NCBI GenBank assembly: GCA_026707225.1
Contig: JAPOXG010000001.1
Span: 161,621 to 225,620, forward strand
DNA from: Chloroflexota bacterium
GTDB lineage: Bacteria > Chloroflexota > Anaerolineae > Aggregatilineales > Phototrophicaceae
Reading direction: 5' to 3'
Length of the DNA stretch: 64,000 nucleotides
How positions within the stretch are numbered: position 1 is the stretch's first letter; each line of letters starts with the position of its first letter. Below the pieces are notes generated by a model. The model was given only the letters and a program-made list of their open reading frames with translations, was not told the origin of the DNA and did not search any database. Made by a program: the position numbers and the translations under genes. Shown in pieces: positions 25,368-34,963 of this stretch.

Positions 25368-27605
25368 ATGATGTCGGCAGATCTCATTGGCAAGACGATA
25401 AACGGCTACGAAATCTTGAGCCAGGTCGGGCAGGGTGGCATGGCGACGGTCTACCTTGCGCGGCAGCGCTCGATGAACCGCCAGGTAGCGCTGAAGTTTT
25501 TGCCCAGCGTATTCATCAATGACGAGGCTTATCTGCAGCGATTCGAACGCGAGGTGAATATCGTCTCACAGCTGGAGCATCGCAATATCGTTCCGGTTTA
25601 CGACTTTGGCAAATATGAGAATCAGCCTTATATCGCGATGCGATACATGCCGGCCGGGTCCGTTGAGGAGCTCCTGGCACAGGGGCGGATCCCCTTGCCG
25701 CGAGTGGCCAGCATCGTGGAGCAAGTGGCTTCGGCGCTTGATTACGCCCATCAGAAGGGCATCCTGCATCGCGATCTCAAACCCAGCAACATTCTGCTTG
25801 ACGACGGCGGCGGCGTATTCATCACCGATTTTGGCATCGCTCGCATATTAGGCGAAGGCAGTGGCGCGATTACCACGCAGGGCGTAGTCGGCACGCCGAG
25901 CTATATGTCGCCGGAGCAGGCGCGCGCCGAGCCCTTGGATGGACGCAGCGATGTTTATTCGCTGGGTGTCATGCTGTTCGAGTTAGTGACTGGCCGGCGC
26001 CCTTTCGAGAGCGATACGCCATATAGCATCGCCATTATGCATGTGACCATGCCGCCGCCACCACCGCGGCAGTTTGAGCCAGACATCAGCCCGAGGCTGG
26101 AAAAAGTCATCATACGCGCCTTGCGAAAAGCCAGGGAGGAGCGCTTCGGCAGCGCCGGCGAATTGGCGGAGGCTTTGCGCCTGTCATTGGATGGAAGCGA
26201 GTCGCTTGATGATGGCGCCGCGCCGGAAGCGGAAGCGATTTCCGCGAGCCGGCCAGCGGAGCCCGTCGGGGCGACCACTTCAGCACCGGGTCTCGCGCCT
26301 GCGCCAGCCGCTGCGGCGACGAGCGATACCTCACCGGCGGCGGGAGCGCTTCTCCGCGCCCAAAGCGCAACAGGAAGACGGCGCCGGATCATCTGGATTG
26401 GCGCCGCGGCCGGCAGCGCTCTGGGCTGCGCCTTGCTAGCGGGTTTAGTGATGCTAGGGGCGACAGTGTACGGCGCGCTTTCCCGCGATGAGGGTGTAGC
26501 GCCCTCGGTGACAGCGCTTGAGATTGTGAGCGAAATGACCCCGGCGACAGCGGTTGCGAGCGTCGCAAAGTTGGCGACAACGACCCCTATTCGCGAAGCA
26601 GCGATTGGTCCGCTTCAGCTGACGCGGGCCGCCTTCAACGCGGCTGCCGACGGGACCTATACGGTCGAGGCGATCACCGCCGATGCGCGGCCGACGGCGC
26701 CGGCGCCGGAAATTCAGCCGGTGGGAGTCCGCGAGAGACCGACGCTGATCCCGCAATTGGCCTCTGTCGAAGGCGAGTTGGTTTATTTTGCCAAGCGCGC
26801 AACGGATGACGCGGAAGAACCGGTGTTTGAGATAGTCGTCCTGGATTTGACAACGCGGGAGACGCGCCGCTTTAGCGCCGGCGAAGGCAGCAGCACCTAT
26901 CCGAGGCCATCGCCGGACGGGCGCTGGATCGCCTTTCAATCGAATCGAGATGGCGATTTCGAAATATACGTGACGAATCGATACGGCGGACAGCTACAGC
27001 GCTTAACGGAGAATACGGTTTGGGATCGGCTGCCGGCTTGGTCGCCTGACGGGGACTGGATCATCTATTCTTCCGATACGCGCCGTGATCAAACGCTCGA
27101 CCTGTACCGAACGAGACTGTCAAACGGCGAGAAGCAGCTAGTCTATAGCGACCAGTGGCGCAACAGCCACGCGCGTTACAGCCCGGACGGCAAGCATATC
27201 GTCTTCACTGCGGGTCCTTCCGTGCGCGACGCGGGCACCTGGGAGATTCGGCTGATTGAGCCTGAAACCGGCGCTTCGAAATTGCTGACCGATAACGCCG
27301 TTCGCGATGCGTCGCCGGCTTTCAGCCCCGATGGCCAGCGCATCGTCTACGTCACGACTGTTGGCGGCGCGCGCGCGCTGGCGAGCATGGATCTTGCGGG
27401 GGGCGATCGACGCATTTTATACACCGGACCAGGCAGCGTCTGGTCAGCCAATTACAGTCCCGACGGCCGGTTCATTGCCGTCACCGCCACCGTTCTCGGA
27501 GAAGATCAGCTTTATCTGATGGATGCCCAAGGCTTGAATGCGCAGCGGATTACGTCCTCCGGGGGCGCATTCGCATCCTGGATCCCGCCCATCGCCGGGC
27601 AGTAG
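25368..27605 (+). CDS. Transmembrane Ser/Thr protein kinase with extracellular PD40 propeller
   Basis: A 745-residue eukaryotic-type (PknB-like) kinase. The cytosolic kinase domain (about 14-275) has the Gly loop QVGQGGMATVY, ATP lysine K43 (VALKFL), HRDLKPSN with catalytic D136, DFG at 154-156 and the activation-segment GTPSYMSPEQAR. A Pro/Ala-rich linker leads to one helix at 341-365. The outside part ends in about five PD40 blades (RPSPDGRWIAFQS, AWSPDGDWIIYSS, RYSPDGKHIVF, AFSPDGQRIVYV, NYSPDGRFIAV), probably a sensor or scaffold. Start ATG 25368 or 25371; a longer frame from 25209 crosses the promoter. The PD40 part resembles that of the secreted protein at 8890-10608. Confidence 0.93.
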   Translation: MMSADLIGKTINGYEILSQVGQGGMATVYLARQRSMNRQVALKFLPSVFINDEAYLQRFEREVNIVSQLEHRNIVPVYDFGKYENQPYIAMRYMPAGSVEELLAQGRIPLPRVASIVEQVASALDYAHQKGILHRDLKPSNILLDDGGGVFITDFGIARILGEGSGAITTQGVVGTPSYMSPEQARAEPLDGRSDVYSLGVMLFELVTGRRPFESDTPYSIAIMHVTMPPPPPRQFEPDISPRLEKVIIRALRKAREERFGSAGELAEALRLSLDGSESLDDGAAPEAEAISASRPAEPVGATTSAPGLAPAPAAAATSDTSPAAGALLRAQSATGRRRRIIWIGAAAGSALGCALLAGLVMLGATVYGALSRDEGVAPSVTALEIVSEMTPATAVASVAKLATTTPIREAAIGPLQLTRAAFNAAADGTYTVEAITADARPTAPAPEIQPVGVRERPTLIPQLASVEGELVYFAKRATDDAEEPVFEIVVLDLTTRETRRFSAGEGSSTYPRPSPDGRWIAFQSNRDGDFEIYVTNRYGGQLQRLTENTVWDRLPAWSPDGDWIIYSSDTRRDQTLDLYRTRLSNGEKQLVYSDQWRNSHARYSPDGKHIVFTAGPSVRDAGTWEIRLIEPETGASKLLTDNAVRDASPAFSPDGQRIVYVTTVGGARALASMDLAGGDRRILYTGPGSVWSANYSPDGRFIAVTATVLGEDQLYLMDAQGLNAQRITSSGGAFASWIPPIAGQ

Positions 27606-27972
27606 CGGGAAATTCGCGGCAGCCTCCGTCCCGCTGCGCCGTTCCCGGCGGTGAGCCGCGCGCGAATCAAGCCAGCCCGCAATTTTAAAGCCACGCGAAT
27701 CGGCAGCCATTGGTTGCGAGAGGCAATGCAGCAGCGGGTCATGCCCCGCCACGACTAGCAAAGCCATCATTTCGCTTACGCTGACGGAGAAATGGCGATA
27801 TAATGGGGGCAATCGGCGGCATAGGCAACATCCATCCGGCGCGTGTCGGACGCACTATAAATGCCCCAATCTGCTGCCAGAACAAAACGCAATCCCTTGG
27901 AAGACCCCGGTTCTTGCGGTTACGCGACGGCGAGGCGGGCGCCAGCGGGTGTTGAAGTTAAGGAGGGGCAAG
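27606..27972. other. 367-nt intergenic region before frr
   Basis: It holds G/C-rich sequence downstream of the kinase, then a perfect TATAAT (27799-27804) followed by a leader of about 160 nt before frr. I see no convincing ORF, tRNA or intrinsic terminator. The open frame on the minus strand has no ribosome site and no recognisable product. Confidence 0.5.
27799..27804 (+). promoter_or_regulatory. -10 element for frr-uppS
   Basis: A perfect TATAAT hexamer; the 17-base upstream position reads TTACGC, a weak -35. Transcription from here would leave a leader of about 160 nt before frr, longer than at the other promoters in the window. Confidence 0.4.
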
Positions 27973-28530
27973 ATGATTGAGGACATATTGGAAGAAGCGA
28001 CTGGCAAAATGGAATCGACGCTGGCCGTTTTCCGCGATGAGCTTAGCCGAATGCGCAGCGGACGGGCGAGCACGGCGCTGGTCGACCGTATGATGATCGA
28101 CTACTACGGTCAGGACACGGAGTTGCGCCAGATTGCCAATATCTCCACGCCGGAAGCGATGCTGATTCTCATTCGTCCTTATGACAAGGCTGCGGTGCGG
28201 AACATCGAAAAGGCGATTCAAATGTCGGACATCGGCGTGAACCCCAACATTGATGGCGAGAATATCCGCTTGAACATGCCGGCATTGACCCGCGAACGCC
28301 GGCTGGAATTAGTGAAGTTTCTCAATCGGCGTATGGAGGATACGCGGGTCGCCATTCGCCATATCCGCCGCTCGGCCAACAGCGACCTGCAAGAATTCGA
28401 GAAAGAAAAGCTCATCTCGGAGGATGACCGCAAGCGGGGCGAGGACGAAGTGCAGAAACTGACGGACAAGTTCATCGCTCAAATCGGCGAGCTCGGCGCT
28501 GATAAAGAGACTGACATCATGGACGTTTAG
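27973..28530 (+). CDS. frr: Ribosome recycling factor
   Basis: A 185-residue RRF, the usual length, which splits post-termination ribosomes together with EF-G. The L-shaped fold is shown by the helix with DELSRMRSGRASTALVDRMMIDYYG, the beta domain around ISTPEAMLILIRPYDKAAVRNIEKAI, and the C-terminal helix KLISEDDRKRGEDEVQKLTDKFI. ATG 27973 follows a perfect AGGAGG five bases upstream. It is followed by uppS (130 nt gap), a conserved pairing. The customary upstream pyrH/tsf are not present here. Confidence 0.97.
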   Translation: MIEDILEEATGKMESTLAVFRDELSRMRSGRASTALVDRMMIDYYGQDTELRQIANISTPEAMLILIRPYDKAAVRNIEKAIQMSDIGVNPNIDGENIRLNMPALTRERRLELVKFLNRRMEDTRVAIRHIRRSANSDLQEFEKEKLISEDDRKRGEDEVQKLTDKFIAQIGELGADKETDIMDV

Positions 28531-28660
28531 CATTCCGCGTTCGTTGTGGTCGCATCGTCGACCGCCGGTCCGCGTCAATGAGGAGTTCGTCGCGGGTCAG
28601 TGTAAAGAGCAGTTGATAAGACTTCCTGGAGAATCAGCTTAGCCAAAACGGGAAACGTTA

Positions 28661-29458
28661 ATGACGTTCATCACAACAGAGCTCCGCCGGGACCGGTTCA
28701 CATTGCCGCCTTTGGAAAAAGTGCCGGAACACGTCGCCATCATCATGGATGGCAATGGACGCTGGGCGAGGCAGCGCGGTTTGCCGCGTTCGGCCGGCCA
28801 CCGCCAAGGCACGGAGAATCTGCGCCGCATCATCCGCGCCGCCGCCGAATTTGGCGTGCGGATCATGACGATTTACGCCTTCTCGACCGAAAATTGGGCG
28901 CGGCCCCGGCGCGAAGTGATGCTGTTGATGCGGATTCTGGAAATGGTCATCGACCGTGAATTGCAAGAGCTAGATGAAGAAGGCGTGCAGATTCGTCACA
29001 TCGGAGAGCTGGACGGCATTGAGGAGCGGCTGGCGCGCAAGGTGGTTGAAGCCTGCGAATTCACGCGCGACAACCAGCGCCTGATCCTTAATGTCGCCTT
29101 CAATTATGGCGGGCGCGATGAAATCGTCCAAGCGGTGCAGAACATCGTGCGGGCAGGAATCGCTGCCGAAGCCATCTCCGAAGCCACGATCAACAACTAC
29201 ATGTATACCAGCGATCTGCCCGATCCGGACCTGATCATCCGCACCAGCGGCGAGTTCCGCCTGAGCAATTTCCTAATTTGGCAGGGCGCCTACAGCGAGA
29301 TCTACACGACCGAGACTTATTGGCCCGATTTCGGACGCAGCGCATTTTACGAGGCGCTGGCCGAGTATGGCAATCGAAGGCGGCGTTTTGGCAAAACCGA
29401 CGACCAAATCAATGGCGAGCAAATGAAGGCAAGCCGCGTCAAGGAGCGAACCATATAA
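28661..29458 (+). CDS. uppS: Isoprenyl (undecaprenyl) diphosphate synthase
   Basis: A 265-residue cis-prenyltransferase that makes the polyprenyl carrier lipid for cell-wall synthesis. The catalytic Asp is D30 in IIMDGNGRWARQRG; other family motifs are GHRQGTENLRRI, YAFSTENWARP, LNVAFNYGGRDEI and the substrate-binding DLIIRTSGEFRLSNFLIWQGAYSE. The C-terminal ~25 residues are basic and variable. Its stop overlaps the following reductase start by one base (TAATG), so the two are coupled. Confidence 0.96.
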   Translation: MTFITTELRRDRFTLPPLEKVPEHVAIIMDGNGRWARQRGLPRSAGHRQGTENLRRIIRAAAEFGVRIMTIYAFSTENWARPRREVMLLMRILEMVIDRELQELDEEGVQIRHIGELDGIEERLARKVVEACEFTRDNQRLILNVAFNYGGRDEIVQAVQNIVRAGIAAEAISEATINNYMYTSDLPDPDLIIRTSGEFRLSNFLIWQGAYSEIYTTETYWPDFGRSAFYEALAEYGNRRRRFGKTDDQINGEQMKASRVKERTI

Positions 29459-30426
29459 TGCGAACCAAGCGGCTGGGGCGTACTGAATTGCAAGTGCCCA
29501 TTGTCGGAATTGGTACGGCCTTCGTCGGCGTGCCGACGCAGAACGACGCGGTCGTCGAGGTGGATGTCGAAGGGCGGCGGCTTGACATGGAATTGGGTGT
29601 GCAAACACTGGTGCGGGCGATCGATGCCGGCTGCACGTTCATCGATACCGCTGTTCTTTATGGCCGGGGCATGAGCGAAACGATGATAGGAGAAGCGCTG
29701 CGCCGGCGGCCAGCAGCCAAAGACCGGGTCATCATCACCACCAAAGCCGGACGGAGCCACCGTGGCTATGATTTCAGCTATGACGGGATTTTGCGCAGCG
29801 TTGAGGGCAGCCTCGAGCGGATGGGCTTGGACCGCCTAAGAATCGTCTACATACATGACGCGATGGGGCAGCCGATTGATGAAGTGCTTTCGGATCAAGG
29901 CGCGCTAGGCGCTTTGCGGCGCTTGCAGCGCCAAGGCGTCATAGAGCATATTGGCGCCGCATGCAACAATCCGCCGACCAATCTGAAATATATCCGGACG
30001 GGCGAGTTTGACGCCGCTGTCATCGCCGACTGCTGGAGCCTGATAAATCATATCGCCGAACGGGAGATATTCGCCGAGGCGGCCAAGCATGATGTGGGCT
30101 TGGTCGGGGCGACGCCGCTCGAGCGCAGCCTGCTAGCTACGGGACCGCAAGCCGACACCATGTATCTCAACCGCATATTTCCGCCGGAATGTCTCGATCA
30201 CGTCAGCGAAATACAGCGGCTTTGCCTTAGCTATGATGTGCCGATGGTGGCTGTTGCCCTGCAATGGTGTACGCGTCATCCGCAAGTCGCGTCTGTCATT
30301 CCCGGCGCCCGCGTGCCGGAAGAGGCGGAGTCGAGCATGCAAGCGGGCGAGGTGGCAATACCGGATGAACTTTGGGACGATTTGAATCCGCTGCTGAGAC
30401 ACTTTGACACGGCGGTCGATGTCTAA
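29458..30426 (+). CDS. Aldo/keto reductase, translationally coupled to uppS
   Basis: A 322-residue aldo/keto reductase, probably of the galactose/D-threo-aldose dehydrogenase branch. The tetrad is D63 and Y68 (FIDTAVLYGRG), K96 (ITTKAG) and H133 (VYIHDAMG). The end VASVIPGARVPEEAESSM is the cofactor-binding segment. ATG 29458 shares a base with the uppS stop; the open frame from 29278 lies inside uppS and is not used. It overlaps the end of the convergent membrane-protein gene by 4 nt. It is only distantly similar to the paralogue at 21390-22364. Confidence 0.88.
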   Translation: MRTKRLGRTELQVPIVGIGTAFVGVPTQNDAVVEVDVEGRRLDMELGVQTLVRAIDAGCTFIDTAVLYGRGMSETMIGEALRRRPAAKDRVIITTKAGRSHRGYDFSYDGILRSVEGSLERMGLDRLRIVYIHDAMGQPIDEVLSDQGALGALRRLQRQGVIEHIGAACNNPPTNLKYIRTGEFDAAVIADCWSLINHIAEREIFAEAAKHDVGLVGATPLERSLLATGPQADTMYLNRIFPPECLDHVSEIQRLCLSYDVPMVAVALQWCTRHPQVASVIPGARVPEEAESSMQAGEVAIPDELWDDLNPLLRHFDTAVDV

Positions 30427-31448
30427 CTGGCTTCAGACGGCGCAGACTCCACGCTTTTGGTCGTATTCGCCCGGCTGACATCAGCCCATCCCATGCCTTG
30501 TTTAAGCAGAATGAAGAAGCCGGTCACCGTGGTCGGCAGCCAGATGGTGACGTGCGCAACGACGGCGCAGGCGGTGGCGAGCGGGATTGCGATGCCCAAG
30601 GCGGCCAATATGTTGATGACGACGAACTCATAGACGCCGATCTGACCAGGCGAAGCAGGAATCAGCCCGGCCAGATTGACCGCCCCCACCAGCAGCAGAG
30701 CGACCGTATAACTTAACTGCAGGTCAAAGGCGCGCATCACAATATAGTAGGCGCCCGCTTCAATACCCCAAGTGATGTAGGAACAAATGACGGCGCCCAG
30801 GAGATGAGACGGTCTGCGCAAGCCTTCGAATCCGGCGAGCAACTCCTCGGAAGAGCTGGCGACGACGGCGCCAATGCGCCGGGGCAGCAAATCCAGCGCC
30901 AGGGCGACGACGCGCCTGAGCAGATTTGGCTTGGTCGCCAGCGATAACGCAATCAGCAGCGCCAGGGCGAATAGCGGCGCCGAAACGCTGACGATGGTCT
31001 TTACTTCGTCCGATTCAATATCGATCAGCAAGAGGCTGAACAAGACGAAGCTCAGCATGACACAGCCGTCAAACAGGCGTTCAATCGCGACGATGGTTGT
31101 GGAGCGCAAGAGCGGCAAGCCATGATTGCGGCGAAGGAGAAGGATTCGCAGCGCCTCGCCGGCGCGCAACGGGTAGACGTTATTGCCCATGTAGCCGATC
31201 AATACCAGCTGTGTGAGCGCCGCCAGCGGGACGAATTTCAGGGCGCGAAGCAAGAATTGCCAGCGCGCGGCGATGACGATCACCGCAGCGCCATAGACCG
31301 CCATCGCCGCCAGCAGCAAGGGCAGGCTGACATCAGCGAGACTGTCCCAGAACTGTTCCATCTGCAAACCGTGAAAAGCCAGCGCCAGGGAGACAGCGCT
31401 GATCGTCATGCCAAATGCTAAGGTCAGGCGTTTCCTTCGAGGTTGCAC
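30423..31448 (-). CDS. LPG-synthase/YbhN-type flippase-domain membrane protein (UPF0104)
   Basis: A 341-residue polytopic membrane protein of the UPF0104/lysylphosphatidylglycerol-flippase family. Conserved blocks are IGYMGNNVYPLRAGEALRILLLRR near residue 85, STTIVAIERLFDG near 115 and GLIPASPGQIGVYEFVVI near 265. About eight helices are seen. Members have been linked to lipid or lipid-carrier movement across the membrane; no aminoacyl-transferase domain is attached here. The start is GTG 31448. An internal Met (MTISAVS) is an alternative start. The C-terminus overlaps the convergent reductase gene by 4 nt. Confidence 0.85.
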   Translation of the reverse strand: MQPRRKRLTLAFGMTISAVSLALAFHGLQMEQFWDSLADVSLPLLLAAMAVYGAAVIVIAARWQFLLRALKFVPLAALTQLVLIGYMGNNVYPLRAGEALRILLLRRNHGLPLLRSTTIVAIERLFDGCVMLSFVLFSLLLIDIESDEVKTIVSVSAPLFALALLIALSLATKPNLLRRVVALALDLLPRRIGAVVASSSEELLAGFEGLRRPSHLLGAVICSYITWGIEAGAYYIVMRAFDLQLSYTVALLLVGAVNLAGLIPASPGQIGVYEFVVINILAALGIAIPLATACAVVAHVTIWLPTTVTGFFILLKQGMGWADVSRANTTKSVESAPSEAS

Positions 31449-31580
31449 TGCTGCCCAGTCGTCGACTCAAACACGGTAAGTTATCCCACTAATGTAGCAG
31501 AGTTGGGCTTTCGCAAGAAGTCGAGACCGCCGCAGCTGGCGCCGGCAAATTGATCGCGGTTCAGCCCCTGGGTATTGGCG

Positions 31581-32726
31581 TCAGAGTGGCAGCAAAGCGT
31601 CAGCGGTCAGGCAGTTCAGCGCCAGCTCCGCTTCCACGTACTCGAGCCCAAACGTCTCGGCGACGGCGGGATGCGTGCAGCGCCCGGCAAAGGTGTTGAG
31701 GCCTCGCAGCAGGGCGGCGTCAGCCATGAGGGCGCCGGCGACGCCGCTGCTGGCGAGCTGGAAGGCGTAAGGCAGGGTCGCATTGGCCAGCGCCAGGCTC
31801 GATGTTCGCGGAACCGCGCCGGGCATATTCGTCACGCCGTAATGCAGGACGCCATCAATGACAAAGGTAGGTTCGCTGTGGTTGGTTGGGCGCGTCGTTT
31901 CCACGCAGCCGCCCTGATCAACGGCGACATCAACGATGATGCTGCCATTGGGCATTGAGGGCAGCATCTCGCGCGTGACCAACATCGGCGCGCGCGCGCC
32001 CGCAATCAGCACGGAGCCAATCAGCGCATCGGCGGTCACGATCGATCTGGCGATGTTGATGTGATTCGAATACAGGGTATTGAGGCTGCCATCGAGGGTG
32101 TCGTCGAGATAGCGCAAGCGGTCCAAGTCGATATCGAGCAGCGTAACGCGCGCGCCCATGCCCAAGGCGATCTTGGCGGCGTTCGCGCCGACCGTGCCCG
32201 CGCCGAGGATAACCACGTGGGCCGCGGTAACGCCGGGCACGCCGCCCAGCAAGACGCCGCGCCCACCCTGCCTTCTTTCGAGATAGTGCGAAACGACCTG
32301 CGCCGCCATTCGCCCAGCGACTTCGCTCATCGGCTCCAACAGGGGGAGCCTTCCCTGCGCGTCCTCCACAGTCTCGTAGGCGATGCCGGCCACGCCGCTT
32401 TCCAGCATGGCGAGGGTCAATGCTTCTTCGGCGGCCAGGTGGAGATAGGTGAAGAGAATCAGGTTGGGGCGCAAGAAGCGGTATTCGCTCGCTTGCGGCT
32501 CTTTAACCTTGATGATCATGTCCGATGCTGACCAAAGCGCATCGGCCGAATCCATGATGACAGCGCCGGCGCTGATGTATTCTTCGTCGGTGAAGCCACT
32601 GCTCAAGCCCGCATCGCTTTCGACAAAGACGGTATGGCCGCGTTTGACGAATTCGCGCGCGCCGGAGGGCGGGCTCGACACGCGATGCTCTTCGACCTTG
32701 ACTTCCTTGGGGATGCCAATGTTCAT
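31581..32726 (-). CDS. ald: Alanine dehydrogenase
   Basis: A 381-residue NAD-dependent L-alanine dehydrogenase, interconverting alanine with pyruvate and ammonia. Substrate residues R15, K75 (IKVKEP) and H96 (TYLHLAA) are in place. The NAD fold shows VVILGAGTVGANAAKIALGMGARVTLLDID. VAVDQGGCVETTRPTNHSEPTF and the NMPGAVPRTSSLALANATLPY segment are family-specific. The usual 'ALTPAG' after R15 is SSPPSG here. Start ATG 32726, supported by family alignment; GGAG lies 13 bases upstream. The gene has its own promoter at 32764-32792. With arginase next door it fits nitrogen catabolism. Confidence 0.95.
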   Translation of the reverse strand: MNIGIPKEVKVEEHRVSSPPSGAREFVKRGHTVFVESDAGLSSGFTDEEYISAGAVIMDSADALWSASDMIIKVKEPQASEYRFLRPNLILFTYLHLAAEEALTLAMLESGVAGIAYETVEDAQGRLPLLEPMSEVAGRMAAQVVSHYLERRQGGRGVLLGGVPGVTAAHVVILGAGTVGANAAKIALGMGARVTLLDIDLDRLRYLDDTLDGSLNTLYSNHINIARSIVTADALIGSVLIAGARAPMLVTREMLPSMPNGSIIVDVAVDQGGCVETTRPTNHSEPTFVIDGVLHYGVTNMPGAVPRTSSLALANATLPYAFQLASSGVAGALMADAALLRGLNTFAGRCTHPAVAETFGLEYVEAELALNCLTADALLPL

Positions 32727-32763
32727 GTTTATGTTTTCGCTCCTGCGTCGTAGCTCCACCTTC

Positions 32764-32792
32764 ATTGTAAATGATTTAGGCAAACTGTCTAA
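32764..32792 (-). promoter_or_regulatory. Promoter for ald
   Basis: On the minus strand TTAGAC (32792-32787) and TACAAT (32769-32764) are spaced by 17 bases, four and five matches to consensus. The transcript would start near 32757, about 31 nt before the ald ATG. Confidence 0.5.
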
Positions 32793-32861
32793 TGATTTCG
32801 TATAATCTGACTAACTGAGTGGGCAAGCGCTATTTTGAGAGCAGCGCGCGGGGCTGGCGCG

Positions 32862-33770
32862 TTACAAGAATTTGTCGCCCAGCATACTCATAATCAGATC
32901 GACAGCCAGTATGCCGGTGCGGTTGTGATCGTCCAGGATGGGATTACATTCGACAACGTCCATCGAGCGGACCTGGCCCGTGTCCGAAATCAGTTTCATC
33001 AGCAGGTGCGCTTCCCGGTAGCTCAAGCCGCCTGAAACTGGCGTACCGACGCCCACGGCGAATTGCGGGTCGCAGGAGTCCATATCGAGGCTGACATGGA
33101 TGGCGTCCATGGCGGCGAATTGCTGCCGGATCTCGTTCGCCAGTTGCGGGATGCCGCGCTCGTCAACATCGCGCATCGTGTAGACGCGAATGCCGCTTTG
33201 CCTTACGCGTATCCGTTCCTCGCGGTCGATGTCGTGCGCGCCGATGACGATGATCTGTTCAGGAGCAAGCTTGGCGCCATCAAAGCCGATATTCACCAGT
33301 TCCGCTGGCCCATCCCCCAGCAGACAGGCCAGCGCCATGCCGTGGATATTGCCCGAAGGCGAGCTGGCGGGCGTATTCATATCAGTATGCGCGTCAACCC
33401 AAAGGACGCCCAGCTTGCCGCGCTGCGCCGCCGCCGATACCGTGCCAACGCTGAGGCTATGGTCGCCACCCAGGAACAAGCCGAATTCGCCGCTTCGCCA
33501 GGTGGCGTGGATGGCATCATAAGTTGCCTGGCAGATGCTCGCCACCTGCGGCAAGAAGTGGGCGTTGGGATTGGCGCGCATTAAAGCGGGCGTCTGCTCG
33601 GCTTGGGCGACATGAATATTGCCTTCGTCCGTAGTGTGGTAGCCAAGCGCGCGCAGCTTCTCGTGCAGTTGCGCGTAGCGAATCGCGCTCGGACCCATGT
33701 CCACGCCGCGTCGACTTTGCCCCAAGTCCATGGGGATGCCAAATATCCGTACCTGTTTCGCGTCCATCAT
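32862..33770 (-). CDS. rocF: Arginase
   Basis: A 302-residue Mn-dependent ureohydrolase converting arginine to ornithine and urea. Manganese ligands are visible at H104 (GGDHS), D126/H128/D130 (VDAHTD) and D229/D231 (SLDMD). SPSGNIHGM and the VGVGTPVSGGLSYRE segment are arginase rather than agmatinase features; SLDMDSCDP replaces the commoner SLDVDALDP without losing the ligands. The start has two consecutive Met codons at 33770 and 33767. A TTATACT at 33802-33808 on the minus strand may be its -10. Ornithine would feed putrescine synthesis, which links to the polyamine island, though the genes are 11 kb apart. Confidence 0.94.
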   Translation of the reverse strand: MMDAKQVRIFGIPMDLGQSRRGVDMGPSAIRYAQLHEKLRALGYHTTDEGNIHVAQAEQTPALMRANPNAHFLPQVASICQATYDAIHATWRSGEFGLFLGGDHSLSVGTVSAAAQRGKLGVLWVDAHTDMNTPASSPSGNIHGMALACLLGDGPAELVNIGFDGAKLAPEQIIVIGAHDIDREERIRVRQSGIRVYTMRDVDERGIPQLANEIRQQFAAMDAIHVSLDMDSCDPQFAVGVGTPVSGGLSYREAHLLMKLISDTGQVRSMDVVECNPILDDHNRTGILAVDLIMSMLGDKFL

Positions 33771-33842
33771 GCGCCTACCGCCCTCATATTTCCCTAACTA
33801 CAGTATAAGGGCAGTTTCACGCTTGAGGAGCGGGCGCAGCGC

Positions 33843-34934
33843 TCAAATGGTGAAATGTTCGTATTCGTTGTCTGCGGGAATGCCCCAGACGGGCCAGAAG
33901 TCGCCCGTAGACGGGCTCATGATGGCGGCGCCGCAGCTTTCGACGTGTGTCGGCGGTTGTGGCCGGGTGCAGATGGCCACTTCATCGCGCGTCAGCGCCA
34001 TCAAGTCGTCAATGGTGATGCCGTCTTGCGCCAGGAGTTCGTTCGCGCGGCGCAGTCGGTTCTCCGAGCTGTTCTGCGACGACGGCGGGCGGTCGCGCGC
34101 CACATCGAGATTCTTCTGAATCAGGCAGTGATTGGTGTGGCTGATCGTCTCGTCGGCGAGTTCGCGCACGTGATGGCTGGTGGACATAGCCTCGACTTCA
34201 TAACCGCGTCCGGATTTGTCCATCAGCATATAGTTGTGCGCGCCCGCCAGTTTGGCGCCGGTCAGGCACTTTAGCGCCGCGTCGAGATCGTCTTGCTGTA
34301 GAATCTTGCGCACGACGAAGGGCCAGGTAACGCCGATCTGGCCATCGGTAGCCATCAGATTGTTGACGCCGATGGCGATGCCGGCGCTGTTCATGCCGAT
34401 CATGCCGACGCAGCCGGTCACAGTGAAAGTCAGGAAGCGCGGCGCATCGTCCGGCTCGCCCTGAATCAAGATGACGTATGGCGTGGCGGAGGCGTGCATG
34501 TCCCAGGTCTGGCCGAAGAAGGCGGCGCCGTTCGCGCTGCGGCTTTTCGGCACCATGAAGGCGGTGCAGTTGTCAGCAGCCAGCGGCGCCGCGACGGCGG
34601 GAACGCTGATATCGCCCAGGCGGTAAATCGTATCGATGAAGTCGGTGAAGCCATTGTTGATGACCAGCTCAGCCAGCGTGAGATCGGTGGCGTCGGCGAT
34701 GCCCTGCAGCTCCTCCATGAGATCGGGGGCGTAGGCTTGATGCTCGGCGACGCAGGCTTCGGCCAGGGCGATGACGGCAGCGCGCGACAGTTGGCGCCCG
34801 GTCCAATCAATCGAACTGCATAGGCGGACGCGTTCTTCGGTGAAGAGGCGAATTTCGTCGCGGAAGCGCAGCCCGTGCGCGTAGCCCATGTCGTAGGGCG
34901 AGCCACTTAATTTGACGACGCGGATTTGGTTCAC
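33843..34934 (-). CDS. C45-family Ntn hydrolase (acyl-CoA:6-APA acyltransferase-like)
   Basis: A 363-residue protein of the C45 peptidase/acyltransferase family, N-terminal-nucleophile enzymes that mature by self-cleavage before a cysteine. The likely nucleophile is C123 in AADNCTAFMV; other family blocks are GSPYDMGYAHG at the start, FFGQTWDMHAS, GCVGMIGMNSAGIAIGVN and SHTNHCL. Substrate is unknown; fungal relatives make penicillins, and bacterial ones are mostly amidases. I chose GTG 34934 (AAGAG eight bases upstream) because the upstream TTG 34964 overlaps the apparent -10 element. It is upstream of arginase on the same strand. Confidence 0.83.
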   Translation of the reverse strand: MNQIRVVKLSGSPYDMGYAHGLRFRDEIRLFTEERVRLCSSIDWTGRQLSRAAVIALAEACVAEHQAYAPDLMEELQGIADATDLTLAELVINNGFTDFIDTIYRLGDISVPAVAAPLAADNCTAFMVPKSRSANGAAFFGQTWDMHASATPYVILIQGEPDDAPRFLTFTVTGCVGMIGMNSAGIAIGVNNLMATDGQIGVTWPFVVRKILQQDDLDAALKCLTGAKLAGAHNYMLMDKSGRGYEVEAMSTSHHVRELADETISHTNHCLIQKNLDVARDRPPSSQNSSENRLRRANELLAQDGITIDDLMALTRDEVAICTRPQPPTHVESCGAAIMSPSTGDFWPVWGIPADNEYEHFTI

Positions 34935-34963
34935 AAACGCACTCTTTAAGCTACTTTGGTTCA

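Noticed and set aside
27444..27812. Minus-strand frame over the end of the kinase gene and the frr upstream region
   Set aside because: It has no ribosome site and no recognisable protein features, and it crosses a likely promoter.
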